Source: Kondoa malvinella
Lineage: Eukaryota > Basidiomycota > Agaricostilbomycetes > Agaricostilbales > Kondoaceae
Assembly: GCA_039545315.1 (NCBI GenBank)
Contig: BCIM01000005.1
Location: forward strand, 436,609 to 500,608
Reading direction: 5' to 3'
DNA length: 64,000 nt
Shown here: in pieces, positions 48,696 to 61,215 of the stretch
Layout of the letters: the number at the start of each line of letters is the position of its first letter
Numbering within the stretch: the stretch's first letter is position 1
Program-made: the position numbers and the translations under genes
The notes under the pieces: model-generated
What the model was told of the DNA's origin: nothing
The model's database searches: none
The model's input: only the letters and a program-made list of their open reading frames with translations

Positions 48696-50765
48696 CTACG
48701 CCTCGACCGACTTTTCCGGAGCGTCATCAGTAGTTTCCGCAGTGTCCAAAGTCACATTGCTCTCGACCGTCTCATCAACGCTTGCGTTGTTCGTGCTGGT
48801 CTTTTCTTCCTCGTGTGAGAGTGGGACGACTTCCGCTTCTGCTGATGCGCGGCGAGATAGTTCAGGTGTCTCTTCGGTTTTCTTACCGCCTGAAAGGGGG
48901 GCAGCGGCGGTAGCTTTGGCGATTCGAGCTTTAGCGGCCGCTATCCTATCTTGAGTTGTCTTTTCCTGTACGCGGGACTGATCAGTAACAGACAAGACTG
49001 TTGCGACAGCCCGACGCACCTGATTGTCCTTGTAGAACTTTTGTCTTTCTTCCAGTGCTTCAACAGTTTTAGGGATATCAGCCTGACTGAGCGGAGTAGG
49101 AACATTGAGGTGCAAAAGCGCGGCCAAAGTAGGCATAGGTAGATTGAGAGATTGCGAGCTGATCGGTGCAGCTTCTCCATCTTCAGTCGTTTTCGGTCCT
49201 TTCTTTCCCTTTTTGCCCTTCTTTCCACCACCACCGAACATCATCTCTTCATCCTCGCCCTTCTTCTTCAAAGCTTGAGCTCCCTCAGGGATCGTGCTTT
49301 CTACCTGACGGATCTCCAGAGTAGGTAGAGAAGCCAAGCCAGCTTTTGGTACACCATCTGCAGCTGTTGCGAGAGTCGGTGTGGGAATATTTGCGCCAGT
49401 CTTTCCTCCGCCGCGGGAGAAGTATTGGATCAGCGTGCGAGTGTCTTCGATCTCGCGTTCATATCTGCATATCAAGTCAGTGACGGTCCGCAAAGAGGGG
49501 AAAACGCATACGCAGGAGCAGAAGCTTCTTCCAGTAGACGTTCGTTGACTTCAGATCGCTTGGTCTCTTCATATGCAGCGCGTTCTGCTTTCTGCTTCTC
49601 AATACGACGAGCTCGGTCTTCGTTCATCTTGGTATCTGTTCGTTTCGAACACGATACATGAGCCAAAAAGGCCAAAGAAGAGAATCGAAAACAAACAGTA
49701 AGCGTCATTAGCAGACTTGTAAGTACTGCGAGCCTCCTTCTTCATAGTCCACTGCTCATCAATCTTTTTCTTCAACTCGTCCCTTTCAGCATACAGCTTG
49801 TTCCGGTTCTCAAACGCGCTGTCTTGCTCTTTGTTGAGGTCGTCCAATTGCTGCTTGATGCCATTGTACGCGTCATTGGCGGCTTTCGCTTCTGGTTTAT
49901 CGAGCGCTGCTTTGATTTCGTCAATCTTTTTCCTGTCGGCGTCAATGGATTCTTGTTGCGTCGAGAAGGATTCGACCGTTTTCCGACTTTTGCGTAGCCT
50001 GTCATCATAGTTGATTATCAGCTATACACACAGTAAATGACGAGGGTGAAGCTGACATGCTGATCTCTTGCAAGATCTTGCGTTCTTCGACTAGTTTGAG
50101 TGTACCAGATTCGACTTGCTTGTCCAAAGCTTTGATCTGATTATCAACATCTTGCGCAGACTTGTATGGGAATTTGCCCTTTGCATCATTGAGCGTCTTC
50201 AACTATAGCACCAGAAAACATCAACACCCAGCGAATCACTGAACAAGTAAAGGAAACAAACTTTGGTAGCTACTTTATCTTGAAGCGCTTTCATGTCCCT
50301 CATAGTACCTTCACGAGAGTTCTTATGACCGGCTTGAGTTCCTCGAAGGTCGTTCATCTGCTTTCTGAGCTCGGTACGCTTCTCGTTGGCTGATGAGGAT
50401 TTTGGATCGTTGCCTGCTATTTTACTGCGTAGTGCATCCTTTACTATCCATCAGCGATACACAGGAGAGACCAGAGAAGAAGAAGACAGACCATTTGGAC
50501 TTGCAATACGGCAATTTCCCGGTCATAGTCAGCGATTTGTCTTTCGTGCGCTCTTCCAGCCCCCAATCAATCAGCTCCATACAAGTCGAGACAAGGACTA
50601 AACGCACTCTTTATCAGGTCTACCGGAGGACTTGTCAGCTGCAGGAGCACCGGTAGCAGCTTGCGAATGTAAAGTCTCTTTGTTTGATGAGAGTGAAGCG
50701 ACGGGCGCTGCGGGTTTGGATTTGCGCTTTGTAGTGGGCGCTGCGCCTGGAACTGTGCGAGACAT
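48696..50765 (-). CDS. BFR1: Bfr1-like coiled-coil protein (polysome/ER mRNP)
   Basis: Bfr1 family: long coiled-coil protein associated with polysomes and ER-bound mRNPs, needed for normal nuclear segregation in yeast. The N-terminus is MSRTVPGAAPTTKRKSKPAA. Coiled coils follow through short exons: KRTELRKQMNDLRGTQAGHK, KALDKQVESGTLKLVEERKI, NGIKQQLDDLNKEQDSAFEN and KLYAERDELKKKIDEQW. Then KMNEDRARRIEKQKAER and YEREIEDTRTLIQYF. A Lys/Gly-rich segment (GGGGKKGKKGKKGPK), SQADIPKTVEALEERQKFY and an acidic tail close it. Introns about 50-70 nt. Confidence 0.85.
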
Positions 50766-51053
50766 GCTTTGTGCGGGAGACTTGGAAGTTGAGAGCAAAA
50801 GAGTGACTTTGGTTGATGTGCGATGTTGAAATGTCAGAGTACAGGGCGATGAGGCAGATAGCAACGGGCGATAGTATGTACAATACATTGAAGAATACTT
50901 CTGAAAACGAAACAGACACCAAGCGCATACTTTCGAGCCCAAGACATATGTTCGTTCCTTGAGCAGTCTCCCGATCCAGCACTCAGCAACTTTGAATAGG
51001 CCGAAAGAAGTAAACCATGTCGACCTCTTCATCACAAGTAAGAGGTGATTGGC

Positions 51054-51893
51054 TTAGACGAGCATAACCTCGTTCTGTCGGGCAAGGTCAGCTGAAGCGT
51101 GTCAAGCTCTGTGTACGGAGACGTACCAGCTTTGATACATCAGCATGTAGCTCTGCATATGCATCGCCTGTAGATGATCCAGCTTTTCAGAATGCGAATA
51201 TCCGAATTTGGGCGGATGACCTACGATAATCCTGCAAAGCCTTTTGCTTTTCCGGAACTTTCTCAGCAGCCTTCATCATCTCTGCCGCCTTCTTGCCCAT
51301 CTTTGTAGCATCCGGGACAATCATAACGCAAGAAGTCGGTCTTTTCGTTGCTGAAGCAGCTCCTAATTCTTCTTTAGCCGTGACAAAGACATATGGGTTT
51401 TGCGCATCTTCTGCCAAGACTGGTAGATGGGAGAGAATGTCCATGGGTGAAATATCTGCTGCTAGGACCACAATTCTGTATATATGACCATGAGCGATAT
51501 TCTGTCAGGAGAGGTGTACAGACTGACCCTTTCTCGCCCTTCCTGAGCGCTTTAACGACCTCTTTCACGCCGCGCTTAATGTGTCTGTTCTTTGATGCTG
51601 CAACCAGAGATCTCAGCATCTGCCATTCCCCCTAGGTATAGTCACGACAACAGACCTTTCTTTACAGTTTTCAACACCTTTTTGCCCATTTTAGCACTCG
51701 CCAATGGATGAGCGATAGGACACAGTTCCAACGCTGCCAGTTCATCCTCTGTAGGTCCACCACTTTTCTCCTTTTTCTCCTTTTTCTTTTTTGGCTCTTC
51801 GGTCACAACTGCTGTTGCAGGGACATCATCGACGGCCATAGACTCGTCGGCTACTGAAGGCTGTTCTACTACTTCTGATTTACGTTTGCCCAT
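51054..51893 (-). CDS. NHP2: H/ACA snoRNP protein Nhp2 (L7Ae family)
   Basis: Core protein of H/ACA pseudouridylation RNPs and telomerase RNP. The N-terminus has a Lys/Glu-rich leader (KKKKEKKEKSGG) and then CPIAHPLASAKMGKKVLKTVKKG. The L7Ae core reads NRHIKRGVKEVVKALRKGEK, IVVLAADISPMDILSHLPVL and PYVFVTAKEELGAASATKRP followed by TSCVMIVPDA. The obvious frame runs to 51187, but a short intron joins LQDYR-DAYAELHADVSKL and a further one joins NEVMLV, matching the C-terminal helix seen in relatives. Five exons. The ATG is 102 bp from the divergent HNH-like gene. Confidence 0.88.
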
Positions 51894-51994
51894 GTTTTGT
51901 GGAATGTCGTGGTTGCTGGTATACGACGGATTGACCGACTCGACTTGGGCTAAGCCTGCGCAAAGGCGATACTACTGCCTCTTCCAGCGGTATT

Positions 51995-52670
51995 ATGGAT
52001 CAACAGGGTAAATTGGAGGAAGCACTCAGAGCAGCCAGCTCAATCTACGGCGTGACTATCGATGAAGATATAATGGACATGTTGCTATCAGAAGCGGAAT
52101 ACCCTCTCATCTGTCAAAACAGCGATCGAACGCTAGATCAAGTCGAAGCTTCGCCTCTCGTAGCCAGTCTCTTGCCTCACATGGTGCTGCTCGACGTCGA
52201 TGAACCTTTGCTGTTCTTAGCTGAAGTGCTGGATCAATGGGAATCTCCTGCCATACAAGTAACACAAGCGACAGTCAAGATTCACGATTGTGAAATGTGC
52301 GAGCGTAACATGCCTTTGACGATCCATCATCTCCTGCCTGTGCGTTCTTAGCCTCTTACCTCTACTCCTCGATTCACTTATCGATATTGTTCGGGGGCAG
52401 AGATCAGAACATAACCGTCTGGTCAAACGGAAACTATACACCAAAATCGAATGCACCACTAGGCTAGCTTACCTATGTCGTCAATGTCATTCAACAGTTC
52501 ACAAAAGGTTTACTTGCGCTGAACTAGCAGATGGGTACAACACGATCGATGCTTTGTTGGGTGATGATCAGTTGGTTAAATGGGCTAGGTATGCGAGTAG
52601 GCAGAAGACGGCCGCGGAGAATAGGCCGAGGTTTGGGTTGAAGTATGCTCGGTGGGTTGAAGGTGTCTGA
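51995..52670 (+). CDS. HNH-like zinc protein
   Basis: Conserved fungal/plant-type protein with an HNH-like metal site: CEMCERNMPLTIHHLLP, then after an intron RSEHNRLVKRKLYTK, CTTRLAYLCRQCHSTVHKRF. CxxC, HH, CxxCH and the final VH fit a HNH/treble-clef fold. Whether it cuts DNA is unknown. The N-terminal part (MDQQGKLEEALRAASSIYGV, ASPLVASLLPHMVLLD) is helical. Ends RFGLKYARWVEGV. One or two introns. Confidence 0.7.
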
Positions 52671-53845
52671 GCTGCGAAAGTAGCTTACGATCTTCTTCCT
52701 TCTCTCGTAGATAACATTGCCTCAAGCGAGAGGTAGGGACCCTGGCACTATTATATTCGTCGCTTAGCGTTTCGAATGCCTTACAGCGATTACTCGGCTG
52801 TCTGGTCGAGCATTACTGCGCGAACTGCACAAGGCGGGCACTGGGAAACTAGCTCTTCAAAGGTGGGCGAATTCGGCTTTCGCTACTTTTGTAGCTGAAA
52901 TACGAGTTGTCCCACAGCTGCCTGTCACGATGCGGGATCATATCATCATTGGCCGTCGGTATCATCGTAGTGGTTGATAGTACGTATGTGTCTCGAGATC
53001 TTGTCGTGTGAGCAGTTTCTGATTCGCGAGGCTTACAGTATACGCTATCGCACGCGCATGAACAGCGATCCTCGACAGCGCACTATAGGGTTACAACTTG
53101 TATAAGCGGCGAACAGGTAAGTGCACGAAAGTAGCTGCCTCCGGTAGCTTAGTTTTCCCGATGTGTGCTTACAGCTTTTCGCCCGTGGATGTCTCTGATG
53201 TCAAGTCGTCTGCGAGGCTGAAGACGGAAAGCTTGGAAACTTACGATCGTGCAAGCTTGGTGGGTCAATTGGACGTTTGCTGCTTCGGTAGCTGATCTCC
53301 ATTCGATGCTACAGATATTGTCCTTGCTTCCGTACTCCAGCAGGTGTACCACCTCACTGGCAATCGCTGGTCTGGGTAGTGAAAAGGCAGAAGGAGTGTG
53401 TCAGCTTCAAGTTTCGCTAAGCAAAAGTCGCCGATGTGAGCGAATGCGGGCGATGGACTGAAAGCCACAGCGGACCACTAGGGCTGGGCTTTGTACCATG
53501 CTACTAATGCTTTGCTAGTGCTTTGCTGGCGAATATCATCCCTTTCGTCACCAACCTCCCTCTTGCTTTCAACCGCCAATGTCACTGTGCTAAGTAGTAG
53601 CTCGTTCTTGCCTCTGTCTCATCAATATGAAACTCTGTGAAAGACAGGAGCACTTTCCAGCTCGCGACTGCCCAGATCTGCATAATGGCCTCTTTCGAAA
53701 GATGCTCTCCCAGCAAAGACTTCCCCTTCACGCTGCTTGATCACGCTCTCTTCAGTCTTTCAAGCTGTTGTCATACATTTCGGACGTGTTCTCCTTACTC
53801 TCTTTGCTCTCACTACGTTCCTTACACGACCCTCGCAGTCAAATT
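52671..53845. other. Longest gene-poor stretch, about 1.17 kb
   Basis: No gene supported. Short frames at 53098-53295 and 53249-53461 (+) and their antisense partners lack motifs. The right end contains a repeated tgctttgct element (53506-53527) and pyrimidine-rich tracts upstream of the chitin deacetylase, presumably its promoter. Confidence 0.5.
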
Positions 53846-54976
53846 ATGCTCTTGTTGATCTGTTTCTTTCTCGGAGGGCTTATGGGCGCCGCTGCAGCTG
53901 CTCAACATCATGAGATTATCGCTCGGGCTTCTATTCCGAGGGTGGTCAATACCTGTAAAATTCGAGGGACGTTCGCGTTGACTTTTGATGATGGACCTGT
54001 GAGTCGCGTCTACTTTTCTCGCACGCCGTTCTCATGCCAGGTCTTACAGTATGTGTATGATCCTGCTCTGGCTGAGCTATTGAGCAAGAACAAGGCCAAA
54101 GGCACTGTAAGTCTTCCGTCCTGTCTGGACTTTTGGGTGAAAGCTGTAGATGGTTTGAATAGTTGTTCGTCAATGGCAACAATTGGACACCGTGCATTTA
54201 CGACCGAGCAGAAGAGCTACAAAGGATCTACAAAGCGGGTCATGTTATTGGGTCAGTTTCACGTTCTTCTGTCCGAAAGAGCGACTCAAGATAAGACCGA
54301 CAGATCACATACTTGGTCCCATCCTGATATTGCTACTTTATCACCTGCTCAGCTCGAAAGTGAGCTCACGAAAGTAAGCCAATTTCTTTGGTTCCGTAAA
54401 TGCCAGCTGATCTTGCGTAGGTCGAAACGGCGCTGAAGAAGATCCTCGGTATAAAGCCTGCTCTGTTTCGTGCTCCCTATGGAAGTATCACTGCAGCGAA
54501 CCTGGAAGTCCTGGCTAGACGTGGATATACCGGTAAGCTGTCTGGCGAACTGTCAAGTGCTTTCTGACAAATACGAACACAGCCATCGACTGGGACTTTG
54601 ATTCTGGGGACGCAGGTATGTCATCCGTGGTCTATCGACGACCTATTGGTCTCATTCTCATTGGACAATGGTGATCTACAGTCGGCATTCCCACTTCAGA
54701 ATCGATCAAAAACATCCAAGCTCGCGCTAAAAAGTTCCCTCAGCCCGGTATCGGTCTAGCCCACTCGACGAAAGAAGCTACACTCAAACAAATCATGCCT
54801 GCTTCGATCAAAGCGCTCAAGGCAAAGGGGTATAACCTTGTTTCGGTTGATGAGTGCTTGGGCATCAAGCCTTATCAAAAGGTCTACTGGACAAAGCTTA
54901 GGCAGAGGGATGTGAGTGTCTTGTATCTCCCCTCCGAAGCCGGCTCATCCTCTTGCAGTCTACTTGGAAGTGCTAG
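53846..54976 (+). CDS. Secreted chitin deacetylase (CE4 polysaccharide deacetylase)
   Basis: Removes acetyl groups from chitin to give chitosan in the cell wall. The start at 53846 opens a signal peptide (MLLLICFFLGGLMGAAAAA). The NodB motifs follow in order through short introns: TFALTFDDGP (catalytic Asp and metal Asp), GHVIG then SHTWSHPDIA (metal His pair), FRAPYGSIT (motif 3, RAPYG where RPPYG is the usual form), AIDWDFDSGD and GIGLAHSTKEATLKQI (His of motif 5). The C-terminal end reads YNLVSVDECLG and finally STWKC across a last intron. No GPI signal, so the product should be secreted. Confidence 0.88.
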
Positions 54977-55160
54977 AAGGTAATTTTGGGATTTTGTGTG
55001 AATCGGTTGTTTGGTCTCAGTGTCGTTAAACGGACGATAATGGACTAGGATACAGTAGGGCTAGTACTTGCTTGTGTAGAGCTTCATAAAGGGCAGTGAT
55101 CAACAAACGCGTTCTGCGGAAATCACGCGTGTGCCCAAGTCTGCTTCTTAAGCTCCAGCC

Positions 55161-58072
55161 ATGACTACACAGTGGAAGTTCATAGGCGATGCCTGCGCGT
55201 TGCCAACAGAAGATGCTCCTCGAGGCTCAAGTCAGTGGAATGCCTTGTCTGCTTCAAGTCCACAGAAGTCCACTTCTACTTCGACACCTCACCGCTCTTC
55301 GCGTGCTCGAGGCTTGCTCAAGAACTTGTCTCACTATTTCACCATCGAACGGACTACTGAAGATGCTCAGACGGACCAATTCTCCGTTGGCGACGCTGTC
55401 TTTATCGATCCGAAAGCTGGGAAACGCGTAGTCGGCCCTCAAGCTGTCTTGATCCCTACTAAAGCCTTGCAATCACCTACAAAGAAGGGCAAGGGCAAAG
55501 GCAAACAAACGCCTGATGCACGCGAAGAGATTGACGATGGACTGGAAGAAAATGCCATGATTGGCTTGATTGTCGACATTTTTGAAGATGAGCGTGAAAG
55601 ACCGATGATCAAGGTCCATTGGCTTTATAGACCGACTCTTGCTCTCGCTACGTGGAAGGAAGGCGCACTTGAACAGCTTGATGTCAAAATCGATAGCGTA
55701 AGTTGGCCTCTGCTGTTTATACTCAAAGGCTAATGAATAGAGCAGAGGGAACTCTTCTACGCGACAGATCCAGACTGCTACTCTCTTGCAAATCAAACGA
55801 CTCGCGCAACACCTTCTAAAGGTCGCTCCCTCAGACGAGAATCAAAAGCTCAAGACATTCTATCCGCTTCGAGCATCCTAGCCCATTGTCCACTTTCGCG
55901 GTCGAAACCGGATACCTTCTTCGTTCAACGTGCATGGAACCCTTCGCCTGAAGATGAATACTCCTGGCTGCCTGATTTAGACTGGGAAGAGGTGCTCAAT
56001 ACCGGTATTAGAATGGGCAGATGGGAACTAAAGTTGGGCGAGATCTATGAGCTATCGGACCAGGAAGACATAGCCGAGCAAAAGAAGACACCCAAGAAGA
56101 AAGACAAAGGCAAAGCTAAGGAGAAGGTCAATGAAGATCCGTTTGCTGAAAGCGAGGACAGCAGTGAGAGTGAAGAGGAGGGCTCTGTTGCGCGGACGGA
56201 GAGTGAGCAGGTGAGCGAGCTTTCTGCGTTCCCGTATGAGAATCCGTTCTCATATGTGTGCCTGACAGGAATCGGAGGACGAAGAACAAGCATCAGAAGA
56301 TGATGGTCCAGCCTCACCTACTGTATCAGAAGCCGAAGAAGAGCTTCCTACTCCTCGAAAACGAAAGCTATCGACTCGCTCAGGTCCAACAGCGGACAAA
56401 CGGATCAAGCTTTCCGCAGCTGCTCAGAAACGTCGAGATCAGTTGTTGCAACGCAGAAAAGATCGTATAGCAGCTCGAGAAGCTCGTCAGGGGTTCGTCT
56501 CTGGCTTCTGTTTGTCCTTTCGAAGTCTCACGGATTTCGAAAACGAACAGACAGAAGCTCCAGCTACCCAATCACGTTGTCCCTCGGAAAGATATGACGC
56601 CTTTCCAGCATGCTCGAGCGATTCTGCATGTTGGTGCAACGCCAGATCAGCTGCCGTGCAGAGAGCAAGAGTTTACCGAGATTGAAGCGTACCTGGAAGA
56701 TGCTGTTGATGAGGGTACCGGAAGCTGTATCTGTAGGTTCCTTGGTACGAGAATGGTATCAAAGCTAATCGGGAAGCAGACATTGCTGGTGTGCCTGGAA
56801 CAGGCAAGACTGCCACAGTGCGAAGTGTGGTGCAGAGTCTTCAGCAAAGAGTAGAGCAAGAGGTAGGCACATACCCGTCTTCTGCTCCTTCCGGCGCTTA
56901 CACAGGTGTCATCGTCTGCAGGAGCTGTCTCCCTTCAAGTTCATCGAAATTAACGGAATGAAGCTCACTGAGCCAAATCAAGCTTTTCCAATGCTATGGG
57001 AATTCATCTCTGGCCAGAAAGCTACTGCTCGGCACTCACTCTCGTTGCTTGAATCTCACTTTAAGACTCCTTCGCCGGGCCGCAAGACGTGGTATGCCTG
57101 CCCTTGCTTCTTTATTGGCACCAGGCTGATTTGACAATAGTGTCGTTTTGGTGGACGAGCTAGATCAGCTTGTGACGAAAAAGAATGATGTGATCTACAA
57201 CTTTTTCAACTGGCCGAACCAGCCGCACAGCAAGCTCATCGTCATTGCCATTGCCAACACTATGGATCTACCAGAGCGATACTTCTCTAGCAAGATTCGA
57301 AGTCGTCTAGGTAGGTTGCTCGACGTGCCAACTTAACTAAATCTGACTGAAGGGGCAGGATCCAATCGCGTGAACTTCGTCCCGTATGACCACAATCAGC
57401 TGCAGAAGATCTTGCTGTCACGAATGGAAGGTCTGGAAGTTATCGCTCCGCCGGCTTGTCTTTTCGTAGCAAAGACAGTTGGCAAGATTACTGGAGATGC
57501 GAGGAGAGCGCTCGATATCTGCAGGTGAGTGGACTGACTATTTGCTGGCTTATCAGCTGATCGATCAATCTTTACCACAGACGTGCTGTCGAGACTGTCG
57601 AGGTGGAAAACGACAACCGCAAGCTGCAAGGGCTTGAGCCAAAGTTGGTCATGATCTCGGATGTGCAAGCCGTCATCAAAGCAATGAGCTCTTCCGGCCC
57701 TTGTCTATGGATTCAGCAAGCATCTCTGCATCAGAAGATTCTGCTGCTTGCTCTTTCTCGCTGTGTAAAGAAGCAAGGACAGGATCAGATCAAGTTTGGC
57801 GATGTAAGCTTGCATACTTGGGTCGCTGGCTCGTTCTGACGACCATTTAGTTGATCCAATGGCATCTGACATTCCTGCATCAGACCGGTATTCAGCCTAT
57901 TCCGACGCATGAACAGTTCTTCGGCATGCTATCTGCACTGGCCGCGATGAAGCTCGTGACTACGGAGAGCAGCAAGCTCGATCATTACCAGCGAGTCAAG
58001 CCTGATGTGCGGGATGAGGACCTAGAGCTGGTCCTGAAGCAGGACAACAAGCTGAAAGGCTATGTAAAGTAA
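55161..58072 (+). CDS. ORC1: Origin recognition complex subunit Orc1
   Basis: Largest ORC subunit, which marks replication origins and loads MCM with Cdc6. The N-terminal BAH domain (AMIGLIVDIFEDERERPMIK, then RELFYATD and GRWELKLGEIYEL) is followed by a disordered, charged linker. The AAA+ module has Walker A GVPGTGKTATVRS, Walker B VVLVDELDQL, FNWPNQPHSKLIVIAIANT and sensor-2 region TGDARRALDICRRAV. The C-terminal winged-helix region runs LHQKILLLALSRCVKK to LKQDNKLKGYVK. Nine or so introns of about 50 nt; all catalytic motifs intact. About 770-800 residues. Confidence 0.93.
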
Positions 58073-58097
58073 TGTTGTATTTCTTTTGATGTACGTT

Positions 58098-59568
58098 CTA
58101 TTGATACAATATGTCTGCCCTTGAAGATATTGTAACTTTGATGCTGGACCTCATTAGTGGTTCCCAAGCAATCCCTGCTCCTTCGCAAGAGTCTGCGCCA
58201 GGATCATACAGCACCACTTCCCGCAGGGCGCTGTTTCTTCCTCGTTCTAGCAGAGCTTGAATCGTCTCTTCGATACGTAATGGCGAGTAAGCGGTATGGG
58301 TGCAGATAAGAATGCGAGTAAGAGTAGATGGCAAAGCGAAGATGAGCTCTTCGGTCAAATCGTTCGCTGAGCAGGCGATGCTTTGTAGGTTCGATAGTGT
58401 GGAAGAGCGTCGGAGTAGATGAAGGAGCTGGGAGCGATAGCTGGCGGACCAGGACCAGAGGCGAAGATGTTTGAGCTGACCTGGCGCGATTGAGGTGGAG
58501 AGGCATTCGACCATGTCCTCACTATATTCTGAATTAGAATCTTGGCGTTTGAGATTATGGAGAGACACTGACTCAAGTGGACAGACAAAAGAGAATCGCT
58601 CGAGCGATTCGTACGCCCCAGCTATAGCAATCATGGAGCGTAAATTGGAAGCTTGACCTCTGAAGCCAGATATGTGCAAGGACTTCAAGCCATGTGAGGA
58701 GAAGTTTTGCGATTCCACTGCTTGCATGACGGCGGTATCGAATAGCTCAGGATCGGTGGATGAGACGAGTGGCATAGTCATTGACAGGTCGGTCTAGTCC
58801 GCGTGAGCTCTCTCCCCATGATGATGAGAGTGTTAGACTTACCAGGCCAACCCAATTCAGCAGCATGCAAGTAGCTTTTGGCGAGACGTAGACTAGCTTG
58901 GCATACCCAGCCGAAGACGAGATGGAACAGCGGGTGACTAGTTTGCAATGCTGTGTAAAGAGCGACAAGAAGGATTCTGGCAAGTTGTAATCACAATTCA
59001 ACTTGATTTGCTTGATCTGAGGTAGGAATGGCACTGCAGACCAATCAGCAAGGACAACAAAGGTGAGAAAGAACGCACGTAAAGAAGCCAAAGCCTGCTT
59101 CTGTGCCTCTTGGCAATCAATTGTTGTCGCTTTCCTGGAATTCGCAATATAGATGACGGGCGGTGCGATCCTCAATTCGAATGATCTGCAACTCCTTCCC
59201 AACCCCGGATCAGCTTGTAGTGTCTTTGCTAATGCACGCATAGCCGTTGAAGATGAGATCGAAAGCGATCTGAGCAGAGCCTTCTGAGCTGGACGGGCGA
59301 GACGGGAATTGGTCAGAGCCAAAGATGACAGAGTCGACCGGGCAGTACGGAATTTGAATCTTAAGCAGGCTGCAGCGATCTCTTCTAGTATCTCGACGGG
59401 CATGCCTATGAGTTTCGGTATCTGACATGTCGTAGCTGAGATTGGAGGATCTTCTGCTGGTTCTGGGAAGAGGTCGACCAGACGAAGAGAGGGGGTTCGC
59501 CAATGAGCAGGAGAGCTGGGAGCCTCGTGGAGCACTTCTTTGCATTCTATAGGTAGGCAAAGAGTCAT
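58098..59568 (-). CDS. F-box / leucine-rich-repeat-like protein
   Basis: Divergent F-box at about residues 50-90 (IPKLIGMPVEILEEIAAACL, then LSSLALTNSRLARPAQKALL) and irregular LRRs after it: FLPQIKQIKLNCDYNLPE, LLNWVGLVSLTLSSSW, HGLKSLHISGFRGQ, LKHLRLWSWSASY, LSNLQSIACSANDL and ALREVVLYDPGAD. Probable SCF receptor; substrate unknown. The start at 59568 (MTLCLPIECKEVLHEAP) was preferred; a further in-frame ATG at 59697 would add a signal-peptide-like leader, odd for an F-box protein. One intron near 58.78-58.83 kb. Confidence 0.65.
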
Positions 59569-59938
59569 GTTCGCTGATGGTACGAGAGAGACAGATGTTG
59601 AGAGGGAGATGCTCGTAAGGCTATGCTCAGGTTGAGCGATGCTCGACTTCGCAGGAGACACAGCAATCGCGATGCAGAGAAGAGAAGAGAAGTACACAGA
59701 GACGTGCTAGATCATACAGCCTGCTCGCTTCACAGTGAGCGACTTGCTCGGAGAGATTTACAGAAGAAAGGGAGCAATATGGCCAGACCCGACAGGTACC
59801 AAGCGCGGATAGGGTCAGCGTCTGTCACGAGTCGCTCAAACACCTGCTAGACTGCTCAACAAGTGGCCGTCAACACGAACAGACACGAATTGACCACGTT
59901 GCCCTGCTTCAGCCAATACACGCTATAACGATACTAGG
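59569..59938. other. Shared promoter between F-box-like gene and GET4
   Basis: About 370 bp between divergent start codons, except for the optional upstream ATG of the minus-strand gene at 59697. No motif stands out. Confidence 0.4.
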
Positions 59939-61215
59939 ATGCCAGCGCCTTCAACAGCAAAGACGACGACGCTCATACTTAGCCAGGTAGAGCAGGGCGA
60001 ATACTATTCAGCTCACTTGAAAGCGGTAAGGTCGTGTTGATGTCCTCGTTTGACCGTGTCTGACGCTTCTGCTGCACAGAGAAGTACCGCTGCTCGTCTA
60101 TTGAAAGGCACAGAATACGATGAGAAAGCAAAAGAAGCGGCTACAATGCTGTTCACCAGCGCTCAAGCACTCTTACAAAAAGGTCAAGCGGGCAGCGGGT
60201 CTGATTTGGCTTTGTACCTCATCGATACTTGGTCTACAAGGGACGTGGAATGCTCTGAAACGGAACGAGGTGAGTGTTGGGCTGTTTCAAGGGAATTGCG
60301 TTGATGTGACGTCGGGCAGCTCAAATCACTCAGCTCATCTCTCTTTGCGGTCGAAGTGAGAGCTGGAGGATATCCATCATCATTGCTGCTATTTCGTATG
60401 TCTCTGCACGCTTTGGCGGAAGGTGAATGCCGATGCGTTGTTTAGATGGACGGCCAAGACCGGCGAGTCACCAGCTGGAGATGCGCAGTTGCACCTGTCT
60501 GTCGCTGAGATGCTATATAAAGGTCAGCTGAGAGCTCAAGTGCACCAGCGAGAAGCTGATTCTCGAGACCCATCTGACAGAGAAAGACTACGGCGCAGCC
60601 GAATCACACTTCCTCGCTTCACCTACTCGCGACTCGGCCCGCACACACGCTCAGATGCTCTACGACTGGTCTCTCCTCGACCATCACAAATCGATGGGTT
60701 CCGGTCGATATGCAGCTCGAGGTGTCCTCTCTTACCTTGAAAACCAATCCATCCTCTCCGCCCGGACTTTCCTACAACATTACCTGCATCTTTTCCTATC
60801 TGCTCATCCGGAATATTCCTACGATTCCTCACTCGCACTACCATCCAAGCTCGTTTCTGAAGAAGAATACTTTAACGTGACGACTTTACCAGCCTTCAAT
60901 TTCTTGCAATTGGCTATATTGACTTGTCAAACTGGTGTAGGGGCACCCATAAGTGGTACAGCACCAGCAAAAGGAGCGGGTCGGACAGCTTGGGCAGCTT
61001 TATGGCAGAGATATGAAAAGGAAGTGCCTTGGTTGAGAACCAACACGGTGAAAGCTTCAAAGGGGCATTTGGATGAGATTTACTTTGGGTTCAAGAAACC
61101 TGTTCAGGGTAACCCTTTGCAGGATATGATGAGTAGCTTGTTTGGTGGTGGTGGTGGAGCGGGATCGTCTGGGTCGAGCGCGCAGAGGAAGGTCACTTCT
61201 CCTGGTTTAGACTAG
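59939..61215 (+). CDS. GET4: Get4, tail-anchored protein targeting factor
   Basis: TPR-like alpha-solenoid that bridges Sgt2 to Get3 in the GET pathway for tail-anchored membrane proteins. Exon 1 starts MPAPSTAKTTTLILSQVEQG and continues YYSAHLKA. Helical-repeat segments follow: RSTAARLLKGTEYDEKAKEA, LLQKGQAGSGSDLALYLIDT, SPAGDAQLHLSVAEMLY, EKDYGAAESHFLASPTR, AQMLYDWSLLDHHKSMG, YAARGVLSYLENQSILSART. Then FNFLQLAILTCQTG and a tail with a Gly run (SLFGGGGGAGSSG). About five exons; no family feature missing. Confidence 0.88.

Noticed and set aside
59569..59697. Signal-peptide-like N-terminal extension of the F-box/LRR-like protein
   Set aside because: An F-box protein should be cytosolic, so the downstream ATG (59568) was preferred; the extension remains possible if the family call is wrong.
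18338..61215. Idea that PP1, Cdc11/Nud1, Ycg1, Dam1 and Orc1 form a cell-cycle gene cluster
   Set aside because: Genes are spread over 50 kb, mixed with unrelated housekeeping genes and on both strands; such co-occurrence is expected in a compact genome.
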